Shown here piece after piece: positions 1-6,696 of a stretch of DNA of 6,696 nt. The translations under genes were made by a program, and so were the position numbers. The DNA lies in NCBI GenBank assembly GCA_029862285.1, contig JAOTXR010000120.1:1-6696 (forward strand), given 5' to 3'. This DNA comes from Gammaproteobacteria bacterium. Lineage in GTDB: Bacteria; Pseudomonadota; Gammaproteobacteria; Steroidobacterales; JABDKV01. Every line of letters starts with the position of its first letter. Positions within the stretch are counted from its first letter, which is position 1. The notes under the pieces are model-generated. The model saw only the letters and a program-made list of their open reading frames with translations. It did no database searches and was not told the origin of the DNA.

Positions 1-1079
<1,079 letters not shown>

Positions 1080-1087
<8 letters not shown>

Positions 1088-2435
1088 AGCTCAGGCCAGC
1101 CGCAGCTGGGTCGAGTCGCTACGGCTGTACAGTCAACCGAGAGTGATCGGTATCGCTTTCCTCGGTTTTTCGGCCGGGCTGCCCTATCTGCTGGTTTTCT
1201 CCACCCTATCAGCCTACCTGCGTGACGTAGAGATCAGCCGTACGACGATTGGATATTTCGGTTTGATCGGCACGACTTATTCGATTAAGTTTTTTTGGGC
1301 GCCATTAATCGACCGTCTGCGTATTCCGTTGCTATACCGCCTGTTGGGCAAGCGGCGTTCGTGGATGTTTTTGGCGCAGCTCGCGCTGATAACCGGGTTG
1401 GCGGCGATGGCCGTAACCGATCCCACCGTCAGTCTTGCATTGTTCGCCCTGCTTGCGGTTTTTGTCGCTTTCGCCTCGGCAACCCAGGATGTTGCGATCG
1501 ATGCCTGGCGTATCGAGGCGGTGCCGCGTGAGTGGCAGGGCATCATGGCGGCCGGTTACGTATTTGGTTATCGGCTGGCGCTGCTGGTCAGTGGTGCAGG
1601 CGCGCTCTATATCGCCGATTTTGTTTCCTGGAATGCGGCGTATCTGGCAATGGCAGCTTTGATCGGCGTCGGTTTGATTACGACTTTGATAATCAATGAA
1701 CCGGAAGTAACGCAGGATCGCGACTCCATCATGCTGGAGCGGCGGGTCATCGATTTCATGGACAAACGCGCACATTGGCCCGAGACACCCCGACGCCTGG
1801 TCGGCTGGTTTGTCGGCGCCATTGCGGGGCCGTTTATCGACTTCTTCAAACGCCATGGTCATATGGCGGTGGCGATCCTGGCTTTTATCGGCATTTACCG
1901 CATCAGCGACATCACCATGGGGATCATGGCGAATCCTTTTTATCTCGATGTCGGGTTCACCAAGACCGAGATCGCCAGTATCGCGAAGCTGTTTGGTTTT
2001 TTTATGACGATTACCGGCGCCGCAGTCGGCGGACTGCTGGTGGCGCGATTCAGGTTTTTCGCCCCGTTACTGCTGGGCGCAGTACTTGTTGCAGTGACCA
2101 ACCTGTTGTTTGCCTATATGGCCACCGTGCAACCTGACCTCACGCTGCTTGCCCTGGTAATCAGTGCCGACAATTTGAGCGGTGGTATAGCGATTGCTGT
2201 GTTTATCGCCTATCTCTCCAGCCTGACCAATATTGCCTACACAGCTACGCAATACGCCTTATTCAGTTCGCTAATGACACTGCCGGCCAAGCTCGTTTCA
2301 GGTCTCTCCGGGATGATCGTCGACAGCTTTGGTTATGTATGGTTTTTCGTATATGCGTCGGCTATTGGCGTGCCGGCTATCTTGCTGGTGTTGTTCCTGA
2401 TGTGGCGCTCTGAGGCAGAAGAACCAGCCAGGTGA
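1080..2435 (+). CDS. ampG: AmpG-family (muropeptide-type) MFS transporter
   Basis: This 451-residue inner-membrane protein has about 12-13 hydrophobic helices spread from residue 21 to 441 and a longer polar stretch at about 207-240. AmpG permeases import anhydro-muropeptides (GlcNAc-anhMurNAc-peptides) for peptidoglycan recycling. AmpG-type signatures seen are GFSAGLPYLL (29-38), TTIGYFGLIG (55-64), KFFWAPLIDR (70-79), LGKRRSWM (89-96), ATQDVAIDAWRIE (134-146) and TATQYALFSSL (388-398). The protein is a little shorter than E. coli AmpG (491 aa), the difference being mostly at the C-terminus. The ATG at 1080 overlaps the end of the exonuclease gene by 8 bp (ATGGCTGA), so translational coupling is likely; there is no clear Shine-Dalgarno. 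TTG 1065 is in frame but would extend the overlap. Substrate identity is inferred from family; no ampD, nagZ or ampC is in view to support it. Confidence 0.87.
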
Positions 2436-2439
2436 CAGG

Positions 2440-2456
2440 TGCCCATCGTCTGGGCA
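2440..2456. terminator. Short hairpin between convergent genes
   Basis: TGCCCA-tcgtc-TGGGCA forms a perfect 6 bp stem with a 5 nt loop. It starts 5 bp after the stop codon of the AmpG-type gene and lies in the 35 bp gap before the stop of the convergent small acidic protein gene. No T-run follows on either strand, so it is at best a weak or Rho-assisted terminator, or a 3'-end stabilising hairpin. Confidence 0.3.
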
Positions 2457-2470
2457 GATGGCTTGCGGCC

Positions 2471-2755
2471 TCAGGAGTTGAGCAGCTCGTCGAGTGGATT
2501 GCCGTTGGCAGCACCGTCGTCACGGTCGACACCATAATCCTCGCGATCCATATCGAAGGAACCCGACCAGTCTTCCGGTGGTTCCGCCTCGATCAGCAGC
2601 ATCTCGCGCCAGGTATCAACTTCGTATTCCTCTACAGTGCCATCATAGTGCTGTACTTCGATGGTGGAGTCGTCCTCATCAAAAGCAACTACTTCAAACA
2701 GGTTACCGCCTGGTTTCTTGTACCAGTTACCGATAACAGGAATGATCTCAGTCAT
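2471..2755 (-). CDS. Small acidic protein of unknown function (DUF6763-like)
   Basis: This is a 94-residue protein with 26 Asp/Glu and only 5 Lys/Arg. There is no signal peptide or membrane segment, so it is probably cytoplasmic. The N-terminal two thirds (about 5-56: PVIGNWYKK, FEVVAFDEDDSTIEVQHYDG, TVEEYEVDTW) look like a compact beta-rich domain with alternating hydrophobic and acidic residues. The tail (about 60-94) is disordered-looking and rich in D, E, G and N. I associate the PVIGNWY...FEVVA.DEDD..IE.Q..DGT.EE pattern with a conserved gammaproteobacterial family (DUF6763) from memory; no function is known to me. The ATG at 2755 is preceded by GGGGTAGG with AGG about 5 nt upstream, a plausible ribosome binding site. 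The gene is convergent with the AmpG-type gene and divergent from marC with a 162 bp intergenic gap, so it is probably transcribed alone. Confidence 0.82.
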   Translation of the reverse strand: MTEIIPVIGNWYKKPGGNLFEVVAFDEDDSTIEVQHYDGTVEEYEVDTWREMLLIEAEPPEDWSGSFDMDREDYGVDRDDGAANGNPLDELLNS

Positions 2756-2894
2756 TGTGCCTACCCCGGTAATCGATCGACTGTTATCATGGCGCCGCTT
2801 CCGAGACTTCCTGTGCGGCTGCCAACACTTACTTAGTCACTTTAACCCAAACGTTCTTTACTGCAACTGTCGTTCGAATGGAACCTGAACTGTG

Positions 2895-2900
2895 TTTAAT
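2895..2900 (+). promoter_or_regulatory. Possible -10 hexamer for the MarC-family gene
   Basis: TTTAAT (5 of 6 to TATAAT) lies 17 nt before the ATG at 2918, so a transcript would begin near 2907. The best -35 candidate nearby (TTCGAA at 2873-2878) matches poorly. It lies in the 162 bp divergent gap (2756-2917), which must hold promoters for both flanking genes and contains no ORF, RNA gene or repeat that I can recognise. Confidence 0.22.
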
Positions 2901-2917
2901 GTTTGTTGCATAGCACT

Positions 2918-3547
2918 ATGATTGAACAGCTCATTAAGCAGTTTGTCGTGTTCTTCGTGGTGATAGAACCGATTTCCCTGGTGCCGATGTTTGGCGCGCT
3001 GACGCGCGGCGGCAGCCTGCGCTATCGCCGCAAAATGGCGCTCAAGGCAACAATGCTGGGCGCAACAATCCTGATAGCCTTTGCTCTGACGGGCGATTAT
3101 TTATTAGTCGCGCTCGGTATAGGTGTCGAGGCTTTCAAGATTGGCGGCGGAATATTGCTGTTCCTGATTTCGGTCGACATGGTGTTTGCCAGGAGTTCGG
3201 GCTTGCGTTCAACTACTGTGCGGGAGCAGGAAGAAGCTCGATATCGTGAAGACATATCGGTATTCCCATTGGCGTTTCCGTTGATTGCCGGCCCTGGCGC
3301 GCTGGCAACTGTGTTGCTAATGGTCGGCGAGGTGCGTGGTGACGTTACAGCATTTATTGGCATGCTTGCAGTGCTGATTTCAGTAATTCTGATTGCGTTA
3401 ATATTGCTGTTGACTACGCCGTTTGTAATGCGAGTGGTCGGTCGCAGTGGTGCCGATGTAATTAGCCGCTTGTTGGGCGTGGTACTGGCGGCCCTGGCTG
3501 TGCAGTATGTAACTGACGGAATTCGCGGGACTTTTGGTCTGGGTTAA
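2918..3547 (+). CDS. MarC-family integral membrane protein
   Basis: This 209-residue inner-membrane protein matches the usual MarC/UPF0056 length (about 200-220) and about six hydrophobic segments (near 4-26, 42-60, 66-88, 112-137, 143-168, 183-202). Family signatures are FVVIEPISLVPMF (13-25), KIGGGILLFLISVDMVF (74-90) and VFPLAFPLIAGPGALATV (115-132); the last is the conserved proline/glycine segment of the family. Despite the historical name (multiple antibiotic resistance locus), the transport role and substrate of MarC proteins are not established. The start is ATG 2918 (MIEQLIKQF); TTG 2903 is in frame upstream but gives an atypical N-terminus. No strong Shine-Dalgarno is seen. The gene is followed after 64 bp by the DUF3179 gene on the same strand, possibly co-transcribed, as there is no clear terminator between them. 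Confidence 0.92.
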   Translation: MIEQLIKQFVVFFVVIEPISLVPMFGALTRGGSLRYRRKMALKATMLGATILIAFALTGDYLLVALGIGVEAFKIGGGILLFLISVDMVFARSSGLRSTTVREQEEARYREDISVFPLAFPLIAGPGALATVLLMVGEVRGDVTAFIGMLAVLISVILIALILLLTTPFVMRVVGRSGADVISRLLGVVLAALAVQYVTDGIRGTFGLG

Positions 3548-3611
3548 GCCGCCACCACGGGCAATCGGAGTATTTTGAAACAATTTGCCGCGCGGGCCGG
3601 TCTCTAACTTC

Positions 3612-4544
3612 ATGCAGTGGAGAATTCTGGTTCCGTTAGGGGTTTTTGTAGCGATCTCGGCCGGCGGCGTCGAACGCCCATCGATCAACGGTTTTGTCAT
3701 CGATGATCCACTCGTGCCGGCGGAGCAGTTGCATCACGGCGGGCCGCCGCGCGATGGCATACCCTCGATAGATTCGCCAAGGTTTGTTGCAGCTGATGCC
3801 GCGGACTTTTTATTGCCCAAGGATCGTGTGCTCGGTATCGAGTACCGGGGGATTGCCAAGGCTTATCCGATTCATATTTTGAACCGGCACGAGATCGTCA
3901 ATGACAAGTTCCACGATCACCCACTCGTCGTTACCTGGTGTCCCCTGTGCGGTAGCGGTGCCGCGTTTGATGGACAATTAAACGGTGAGCGGCTGGAATT
4001 TGGCGTCTCAGGATTGCTCTATAATAGCGATGTCCTGCTCTATGACCGGCAAACAGAATCGCTGTGGTCGCAGATCATGCTACGGGCCATAAACGGTCCG
4101 CTAAAAGGTGAATCCCTGGCATTGCTGCCAATGCAGCACACCAGTTGGCAGAACTGGCGCGAGAATCATCCAGACACTCTGGTCTTGTCGACTGATACGG
4201 GCTTTCCCGGCATCGACTATCGTTTCAATCCGTACGCAGGCTACGGCAGCACCAATAAAATCTATTTTCCCGTTGCCAGCCGGGACAAGCGTCTCCCCAG
4301 TAAAGAATGGGTACTTGGCGTATTTGCTGGCAGTGAACAAAAGGCGTATCCATTGCGCCGGTTGGAACAGCGCACTTCACCAATGCGCGACATGATCGGG
4401 ACGCAGTCGGTATTGATCGAGTTCGACCCGGCACATCAGACCGCGGCCGTCTACGATCATGAAAATCGTCCGTTGCAATCAATACAGCTCTACTGGTTTG
4501 CCTGGACAGCCTTCTATCCGGATACGCAGCTATTCGACGAGTAG
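3612..4544 (+). CDS. Exported DUF3179 domain-containing protein, function unknown
   Basis: This is a 310-residue protein. Residues 1-19 (MQWRILVPLGVFVAISAGG) form a short signal-peptide-like N-terminus, so it is probably periplasmic or membrane anchored; no lipobox cysteine is seen. DUF3179 hallmarks are VTWCPLCGSGAAFD (107-120) with the C110-x-x-C113 pair, SGLLYNSDVLLYDR (133-146) followed by SLWSQ, TSWQNWRENHPDTLVLS (177-193), and a C-terminal YWFAWTAFYPDT (294-305). A short motif occurs twice: LGIEYRGIAKAYPI (74-87) and LGVFAGSEQKAYPL (235-248), hinting at two related subdomains. The CxxC pair could bind metal or be redox active; this is inference, and no biochemical role for the family is known to me. 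ATG 3612 is chosen because it gives the signal peptide; TTG 3585 would bury it. The 3' end overlaps the convergent trmB by 15 bp. Confidence 0.9.
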   Translation: MQWRILVPLGVFVAISAGGVERPSINGFVIDDPLVPAEQLHHGGPPRDGIPSIDSPRFVAADAADFLLPKDRVLGIEYRGIAKAYPIHILNRHEIVNDKFHDHPLVVTWCPLCGSGAAFDGQLNGERLEFGVSGLLYNSDVLLYDRQTESLWSQIMLRAINGPLKGESLALLPMQHTSWQNWRENHPDTLVLSTDTGFPGIDYRFNPYAGYGSTNKIYFPVASRDKRLPSKEWVLGVFAGSEQKAYPLRRLEQRTSPMRDMIGTQSVLIEFDPAHQTAAVYDHENRPLQSIQLYWFAWTAFYPDTQLFDE

Positions 4545-5216
4545 GCGTTTGTAGACAAAGTCCCAGACGTCATGACCGAGTTTCTTGCCACGACGCTCAA
4601 ATCTGGTCTCACCCCGTAGCGCAGTATTCGAATCAGGTGCCGGTTCGAACGCTGGTGAGGCTTCCAGGCACGCATGAATGTGCTCAGCATAAGGTCCCCA
4701 GTCGGTTGCGATGTGTAATCGTCCCCCCGGCGCCATGGTGGTCGCGAGACGCGCCAGGAATTGCATTTGTATCAGGCGTCTCTTGTGATGGCGCTTCTTT
4801 GGCCACGGATCGGGAAAGTAGATGTTGACAGCGTCCAGCGATGCCGGCGTGATCTGCCGGAGTACTTCGACCACGTCGTGACAGATGATTCGAATGTTGT
4901 CGATTTCGCGTCGCTGGAGTTCCATCAGCAAGCGGCCAACGCCTGGCTGATGCACTTCGACGCCGAGAAAGTTCTTATCCGGCTCGCGCTCTGCGTCGTT
5001 CGCCAGGGTCTCACCATTGCCGAATCCGATTTCCAGTACGCACGGCGCCTGTCGATTATAGATAGCACTGAAATCCAATGGTTTATCAGAAAAGTCGATA
5101 CCCCATTTGGGCCAGAGCTCGACAAGCGCGCGTTCCTGCGCGCTGGTCAGTCGCCCACCACGACGGACAAAACTGCGGATGGTACGGGCCGTACGGGCCT
5201 GGTGCTTGCTAACCAA
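4530..5216 (-). CDS. trmB: tRNA (guanine(46)-N(7))-methyltransferase
   Basis: This 228-residue SAM-dependent class I methyltransferase makes m7G at position 46 in the variable loop of tRNAs. Signatures are [12 protein letters not shown] (13-24), SAM-binding [11 protein letters not shown] (60-70), [13 protein letters not shown] (85-97), the family motif [17 protein letters not shown] (131-147), ATDW (170-173), and [16 protein letters not shown] (204-219) near the C-terminus. Length is near E. coli TrmB (239 aa). The start appears to be TTG 5216: the in-frame thiG stop TGA (5222-5220) is only one codon upstream, no in-frame ATG lies before the conserved IRSFVRR, and the N-terminus then matches homologues. 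No Shine-Dalgarno precedes it, so translation probably depends on ribosomes finishing thiG. The stop is at 4530-4532, inside the tail of the convergent DUF3179 gene. Confidence 0.95.
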   Translation of the reverse strand: MVSKHQARTARTIRSFVRRGGRLTSAQERALVELWPKWGIDFSDKPLDFSAIYNRQAPCVLEIGFGNGETLANDAEREPDKNFLGVEVHQPGVGRLLMELQRREIDNIRIICHDVVEVLRQITPASLDAVNIYFPDPWPKKRHHKRRLIQMQFLARLATTMAPGGRLHIATDWGPYAEHIHACLEASPAFEPAPDSNTALRGETRFERRGKKLGHDVWDFVYKRLLVE

Positions 5217-5219
5217 GAA

Positions 5220-6041
5220 TCAGAAGAAGGTGCCGTCCACTGGTGACGACGCTGATGCAAAACGTTTGCGCGGGATACGGCCGGCAAGGAACGCTTCCCG
5301 TCCGGCTTTGACGCCTTTACGCATCGCACTTGCCATCAATACCGGGTCACGCGCTCCGGCGATTGCGGTGTTCATCAAGACCCCGTCGCATCCGAGTTCC
5401 ATCGCAATGGCGGCATCGGATGCCGTGCCAACGCCAGCATCGACCAGGATCGGCACGTTCGCATTTTCGACAATGGTGAGGATGTTGTAAGGATTGCGGA
5501 TACCCAGACCGGATCCGATCGGAGCGGCCAATGGCATTACAGCAACACAACCCATCTCTTCGAAACGCCTGGCGATTATCGGGTCGTCATTGGTATACAC
5601 CATGACATCGAAGCCCTCATCGACCAGTACTTGTGCAGCCTGCAGCGTAGCCGGAATATCCGGGAAAAGAGTCTTCTCGTCGCCCAGTACTTCCAACTTG
5701 ACCAGTGTGTGGCCATCGAGCAGTTCGCGTGCAAGCCGGCAGGTGCGTAAAGCGTCTTCCACCGTATAGCAACCTGCTGTATTGGGCAGCAGCGTGTACT
5801 TGTCCGGTGAGATAACGTCGAGCAGGTTCGGTTCGCCCGGGTTCTGGCCGATGTTGGTACGTCGCAATGCCACGGTAACAATCTCGGCACCACTGGCCTG
5901 GATGGCGGCCTGAGTCTCGTTGAGATCCCGGTATTTACCGGTGCCCACGAGCAGTCGTGACCGATAAGTGCGTCCGGCGATGCTTAGTGCGTCGTCATCT
6001 CTGTCGATGGCCGCGCTCAATCCGGCTGCGGTTGTGCTCAT
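5220..6041 (-). CDS. thiG: Thiazole synthase
   Basis: This 273-residue TIM-barrel enzyme forms the thiazole phosphate of thiamine from 1-deoxy-xylulose 5-phosphate, dehydroglycine/iminoglycine and the ThiS thiocarboxylate. Family motifs are [10 protein letters not shown] (28-37), [11 protein letters not shown] (51-61), [12 protein letters not shown] (86-97), LVKLEVLGD (113-121) in which K115 corresponds to the Schiff-base lysine, [11 protein letters not shown] (170-180), [15 protein letters not shown] (197-211) and [12 protein letters not shown] (217-228). Length is typical. The ATG at 6041 has a good Shine-Dalgarno (6049-6056). thiS is 36 bp upstream and trmB starts 3 nt after the stop, so the three genes form one operon. 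The remaining thiazole-branch genes (thiF, thiH or thiO, dxs) are not in the window. The first 20 or so residues are less conserved and extend ahead of the barrel. Confidence 0.97.
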   Translation of the reverse strand: MSTTAAGLSAAIDRDDDALSIAGRTYRSRLLVGTGKYRDLNETQAAIQASGAEIVTVALRRTNIGQNPGEPNLLDVISPDKYTLLPNTAGCYTVEDALRTCRLARELLDGHTLVKLEVLGDEKTLFPDIPATLQAAQVLVDEGFDVMVYTNDDPIIARRFEEMGCVAVMPLAAPIGSGLGIRNPYNILTIVENANVPILVDAGVGTASDAAIAMELGCDGVLMNTAIAGARDPVLMASAMRKGVKAGREAFLAGRIPRKRFASASSPVDGTFF

Positions 6042-6048
6042 TGATGCT

Positions 6049-6056
6049 CTTCCTCT
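6049..6056 (-). promoter_or_regulatory. Ribosome binding site of thiG
   Basis: The minus strand reads AGAGGAAG, with the AGGAAG core ending 7 nt before the ATG at 6041. It is the clearest Shine-Dalgarno in the window and fixes the thiG start. Confidence 0.65.
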
Positions 6057-6077
6057 GCTGCTGGGTGTGATTCGCCG

Positions 6078-6290
6078 CTAACCGCCACCGACTGCTCGTA
6101 CGATTTCGATACGATCGCCCGGCGCGATTCGGCGCTCGGCAAAAGTGCTGCGTGGGACGATCTCCCCATTGATTTCCACGGCGATCCGTTGCCTGCCAAG
6201 ACTCATCGAGTGCACGAGTTTTTCCGCTGTCACGTCGTCATCCAGCGTTTCATGTTGCCCGTTAATGGTGACTTCGATGCTTGTAGTCAT
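6078..6290 (-). CDS. thiS: Sulfur carrier protein ThiS
   Basis: This is a 70-residue ubiquitin-fold (beta-grasp) protein. Its C-terminal glycine is adenylated and converted to a thiocarboxylate that gives sulfur to the thiazole ring in ThiG. It has the start SIEVTING, the central RQRIAVEINGEIVPRS (34-49), the GDRIEIVRAVGGG end (58-70) and the required terminal Gly-Gly; three glycines, as here, are also common in pseudomonad-type ThiS. Residues 2-3 are a short extension compared with the smallest homologues. The ATG at 6290 has no Shine-Dalgarno but is preceded by a -10-like hexamer at leaderless distance. thiG follows after 36 bp on the same strand. Confidence 0.95.
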   Translation of the reverse strand: MTTSIEVTINGQHETLDDDVTAEKLVHSMSLGRQRIAVEINGEIVPRSTFAERRIAPGDRIEIVRAVGGG

Positions 6291-6296
6291 CAGTAG

Positions 6297-6302
6297 ATTG
6301 TA
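6297..6302 (-). promoter_or_regulatory. Possible -10 hexamer for the thiSG-trmB operon (leaderless-type)
   Basis: The minus strand reads TACAAT (5 of 6 to TATAAT), exactly 6 nt before the thiS ATG, so the transcript would begin at the start codon. No good -35 box is visible around 6319-6326. The same hexamer-to-ATG spacing is found at pyrE. If correct, the transcript would have no 5' leader and so no room for a thiamine riboswitch. Confidence 0.28.
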
Positions 6303-6405
6303 CCGCCGATAGGCGCACCGGTGTGGGTCTGAAATCTCTCAGTTCGTAACGGCTTGTTTCTGGCGCTTGCCTGGGGCCGCCCTGGCCTGTTTCAGTGCGG
6401 CTTGT

Positions 6406-6421
6406 GCGGCCTGTAGGCCGC
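6406..6421 (-). terminator. GC-rich hairpin downstream of tRNA-Gly
   Basis: GCGGCC-tgta-GGCCGC is a perfect 6 bp stem with a 4 nt loop, 43 bp past the 3' end of the tRNA gene in its direction of transcription and 115 bp before thiS. No T-run follows, so it is not a textbook intrinsic terminator; it could be a 3' processing boundary or a weak stop separating the tRNA from thiS. The rest of the 174 bp gap (6291-6464) holds no recognisable gene or riboswitch. Confidence 0.3.
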
Positions 6422-6464
6422 GGAATTCCCAACACGGAATCTCGATAGTTGCGCCAGGCTGGAG

Positions 6465-6538
6465 TGGAGCGGGTGATGGGAATCGAACCCACGTTATCTG
6501 CTTGGGAAGCAGGAGTTCTACCATTGAACTACACCCGC
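6465..6538 (-). tRNA. tRNA-Gly(CCC), CCA end encoded
   Basis: On the minus strand the cloverleaf is acceptor GCGGGTG/CACCCGC, D arm GTTC-AATGGTA-GAAC, anticodon loop TTCCCAA with anticodon CCC (plus-strand positions 6504-6506), a 4 nt variable loop TAAC, T arm GTGGG-TTCGATT-CCCAT, discriminator T, and an encoded CCA (6465-6467). It resembles E. coli glyU, which also has anticodon CCC and the same D arm. It reads GGG glycine codons. The anticodon stem CCTGC/GCAGA has a C27-A43 mismatch at its outer pair, and the T stem has a G-T pair at its outer end; the other stem pairs are Watson-Crick. Its 5' 18 nt are repeated at 6643-6660. Confidence 0.95.
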
Positions 6539-6574
6539 GTTGAAAGAGAAATTGTTCCCGGCATCCTTGCCGCC
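6521..6574. repeat. 54 bp direct repeat, copy 1 (5' part of tRNA-Gly plus its leader)
   Basis: Identical over 54 bp to 6643-6696, offset 122 bp. It covers the first 18 nt of the tRNA gene and the 36 bp immediately upstream of it. The leader part contains a small hairpin, CGGCA-tcct-TGCCG at 6559-6572. On the tRNA side the identity ends at 6521 (next bases A versus C). Confidence 0.97.
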
Positions 6575-6599
6575 GCATCCAGTTTTTCTAACCACCTGC

Positions 6600-6638
6600 C
6601 CAGCCATCCCTGGCTGGTCGCTCGCCGCTATTCGCGGC
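6600..6638. repeat. Pair of adjacent hairpins in the spacer between the repeat copies
   Basis: Two perfect inverted repeats sit 6 bp apart: CCAGCC-atccct-GGCTGG (6600-6617) and GCCGC-tattc-GCGGC (6624-6638). Paired GC-rich palindromes of this kind resemble REP/BIME-type intergenic elements, but no second copy is seen in this window, so family membership is not shown. Together with 6575-6599 they make up the 68 bp spacer between the 54 bp repeats. No ORF worth calling is present from 6539 to the right edge. Confidence 0.55.
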
Positions 6639-6642
6639 TCGC

Positions 6643-6660
6643 CCATTGAACTACACCCGC
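6643..6660 (-). pseudogene. Truncated tRNA-Gly fragment (5' 18 nt only)
   Basis: The minus strand reads GCGGGTGTAGTTCAATGG, identical to the first 18 nt of the intact tRNA-Gly (acceptor strand, positions 8-9, D stem and part of the D loop), then departs into the hairpin spacer. There is no anticodon arm, T arm or 3' acceptor strand. It lies just upstream of the intact gene, in the same orientation. It cannot give a functional tRNA as it stands; it may be a duplication remnant or a contig-end artefact. Confidence 0.75.
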
Positions 6661-6696
6661 GTTGAAAGAGAAATTGTTCCCGGCATCCTTGCCGCC
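6643..6696. repeat. 54 bp direct repeat, copy 2, cut by the window edge
   Basis: An exact second copy of 6521-6574, running to the last base of the window, so its true length may be greater. It carries the tRNA fragment and the 36 bp leader with its hairpin. Confidence 0.95.

Noticed and set aside
1277..1862. Long minus-strand ORFs inside the AmpG-type gene
   Set aside because: Rich in Arg, Cys, Ser and His with no recognisable domain, as expected for antisense frames of a membrane-protein gene.
2432..2836. Plus-strand ORF of 134 codons overlapping the small acidic protein gene
   Set aside because: The minus-strand frame has a ribosome site and a coherent conserved-looking protein; the plus ORF looks like a shadow without domain features.
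6291..6464. TPP riboswitch upstream of thiS
   Set aside because: A CTGAGAG string occurs on the minus strand, but the other conserved thi-box blocks and the paired arms are absent.
6262..6578. Two minus-strand ORFs of 76 and 79 codons across the tRNA and the thiS leader
   Set aside because: They are read through the tRNA gene itself and have no protein-like conservation or ribosome site.
6449..6649. Plus-strand ORF with MGIEPTLSAWEAGVLPLNYTR
   Set aside because: It is the antisense reading of the tRNA-Gly gene; this peptide is a well-known false ORF over glycine tRNA genes.
6521..6696. Integration (att) site or CRISPR array
   Set aside because: Only two copies with a 122 bp period, the repeat covers the 5' rather than the 3' part of the tRNA, and no integrase or cas gene is present.

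Overview
This window looks like a chromosomal housekeeping segment of a gammaproteobacterium with moderate G+C. The evidence is a pyrE/exodeoxyribonuclease III head-to-head pair in the arrangement known for the Pseudomonas crc region, a thiS-thiG-trmB cluster as seen in several gammaproteobacteria, and proteins that read like gammaproteobacterial family members. Genus cannot be set from the sequence alone. No phage, transposase, integrase, CRISPR array or toxin gene is visible.

Left part (1-2435): the 5' end of pyrE runs off the left edge on the minus strand. Divergent from it, with only 51 bp between the start codons, are an exodeoxyribonuclease III gene and an AmpG-type MFS transporter gene. 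The latter two overlap by 8 bp and are probably one operon (DNA repair nuclease plus muropeptide-type permease).

Middle (2440-4544): a small, very acidic protein of unknown function (DUF6763-like) lies on the minus strand, convergent with the transporter. It is divergent from a MarC-family membrane protein, which is followed on the plus strand by an exported DUF3179 protein. The DUF3179 gene ends tail to tail with trmB, with a 15 bp overlap.

Right part (4530-6696, all minus strand): transcription runs from right to left as tRNA-Gly(CCC), thiS, thiG, trmB. ThiS (sulfur carrier) and ThiG (thiazole synthase) act together in making the thiazole half of thiamine; TrmB makes m7G46 in tRNA. No TPP riboswitch is recognisable upstream of thiS. 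Upstream of the tRNA gene, the first 18 nt of the tRNA plus its 36 bp leader occur a second time as an exact 54 bp direct repeat that stops at the right edge. This is either a partial tandem duplication or an assembly-end effect.

The window is mostly ordinary. The points most worth a second look are the 54 bp repeat carrying a truncated tRNA, the catalytically intact nuclease at a crc-type locus, two genes (pyrE, thiS) whose -10-like hexamers sit exactly where a leaderless transcript would start, the in-frame TGA-TTC-TTG junction between thiG and trmB, and the two proteins of unknown function.
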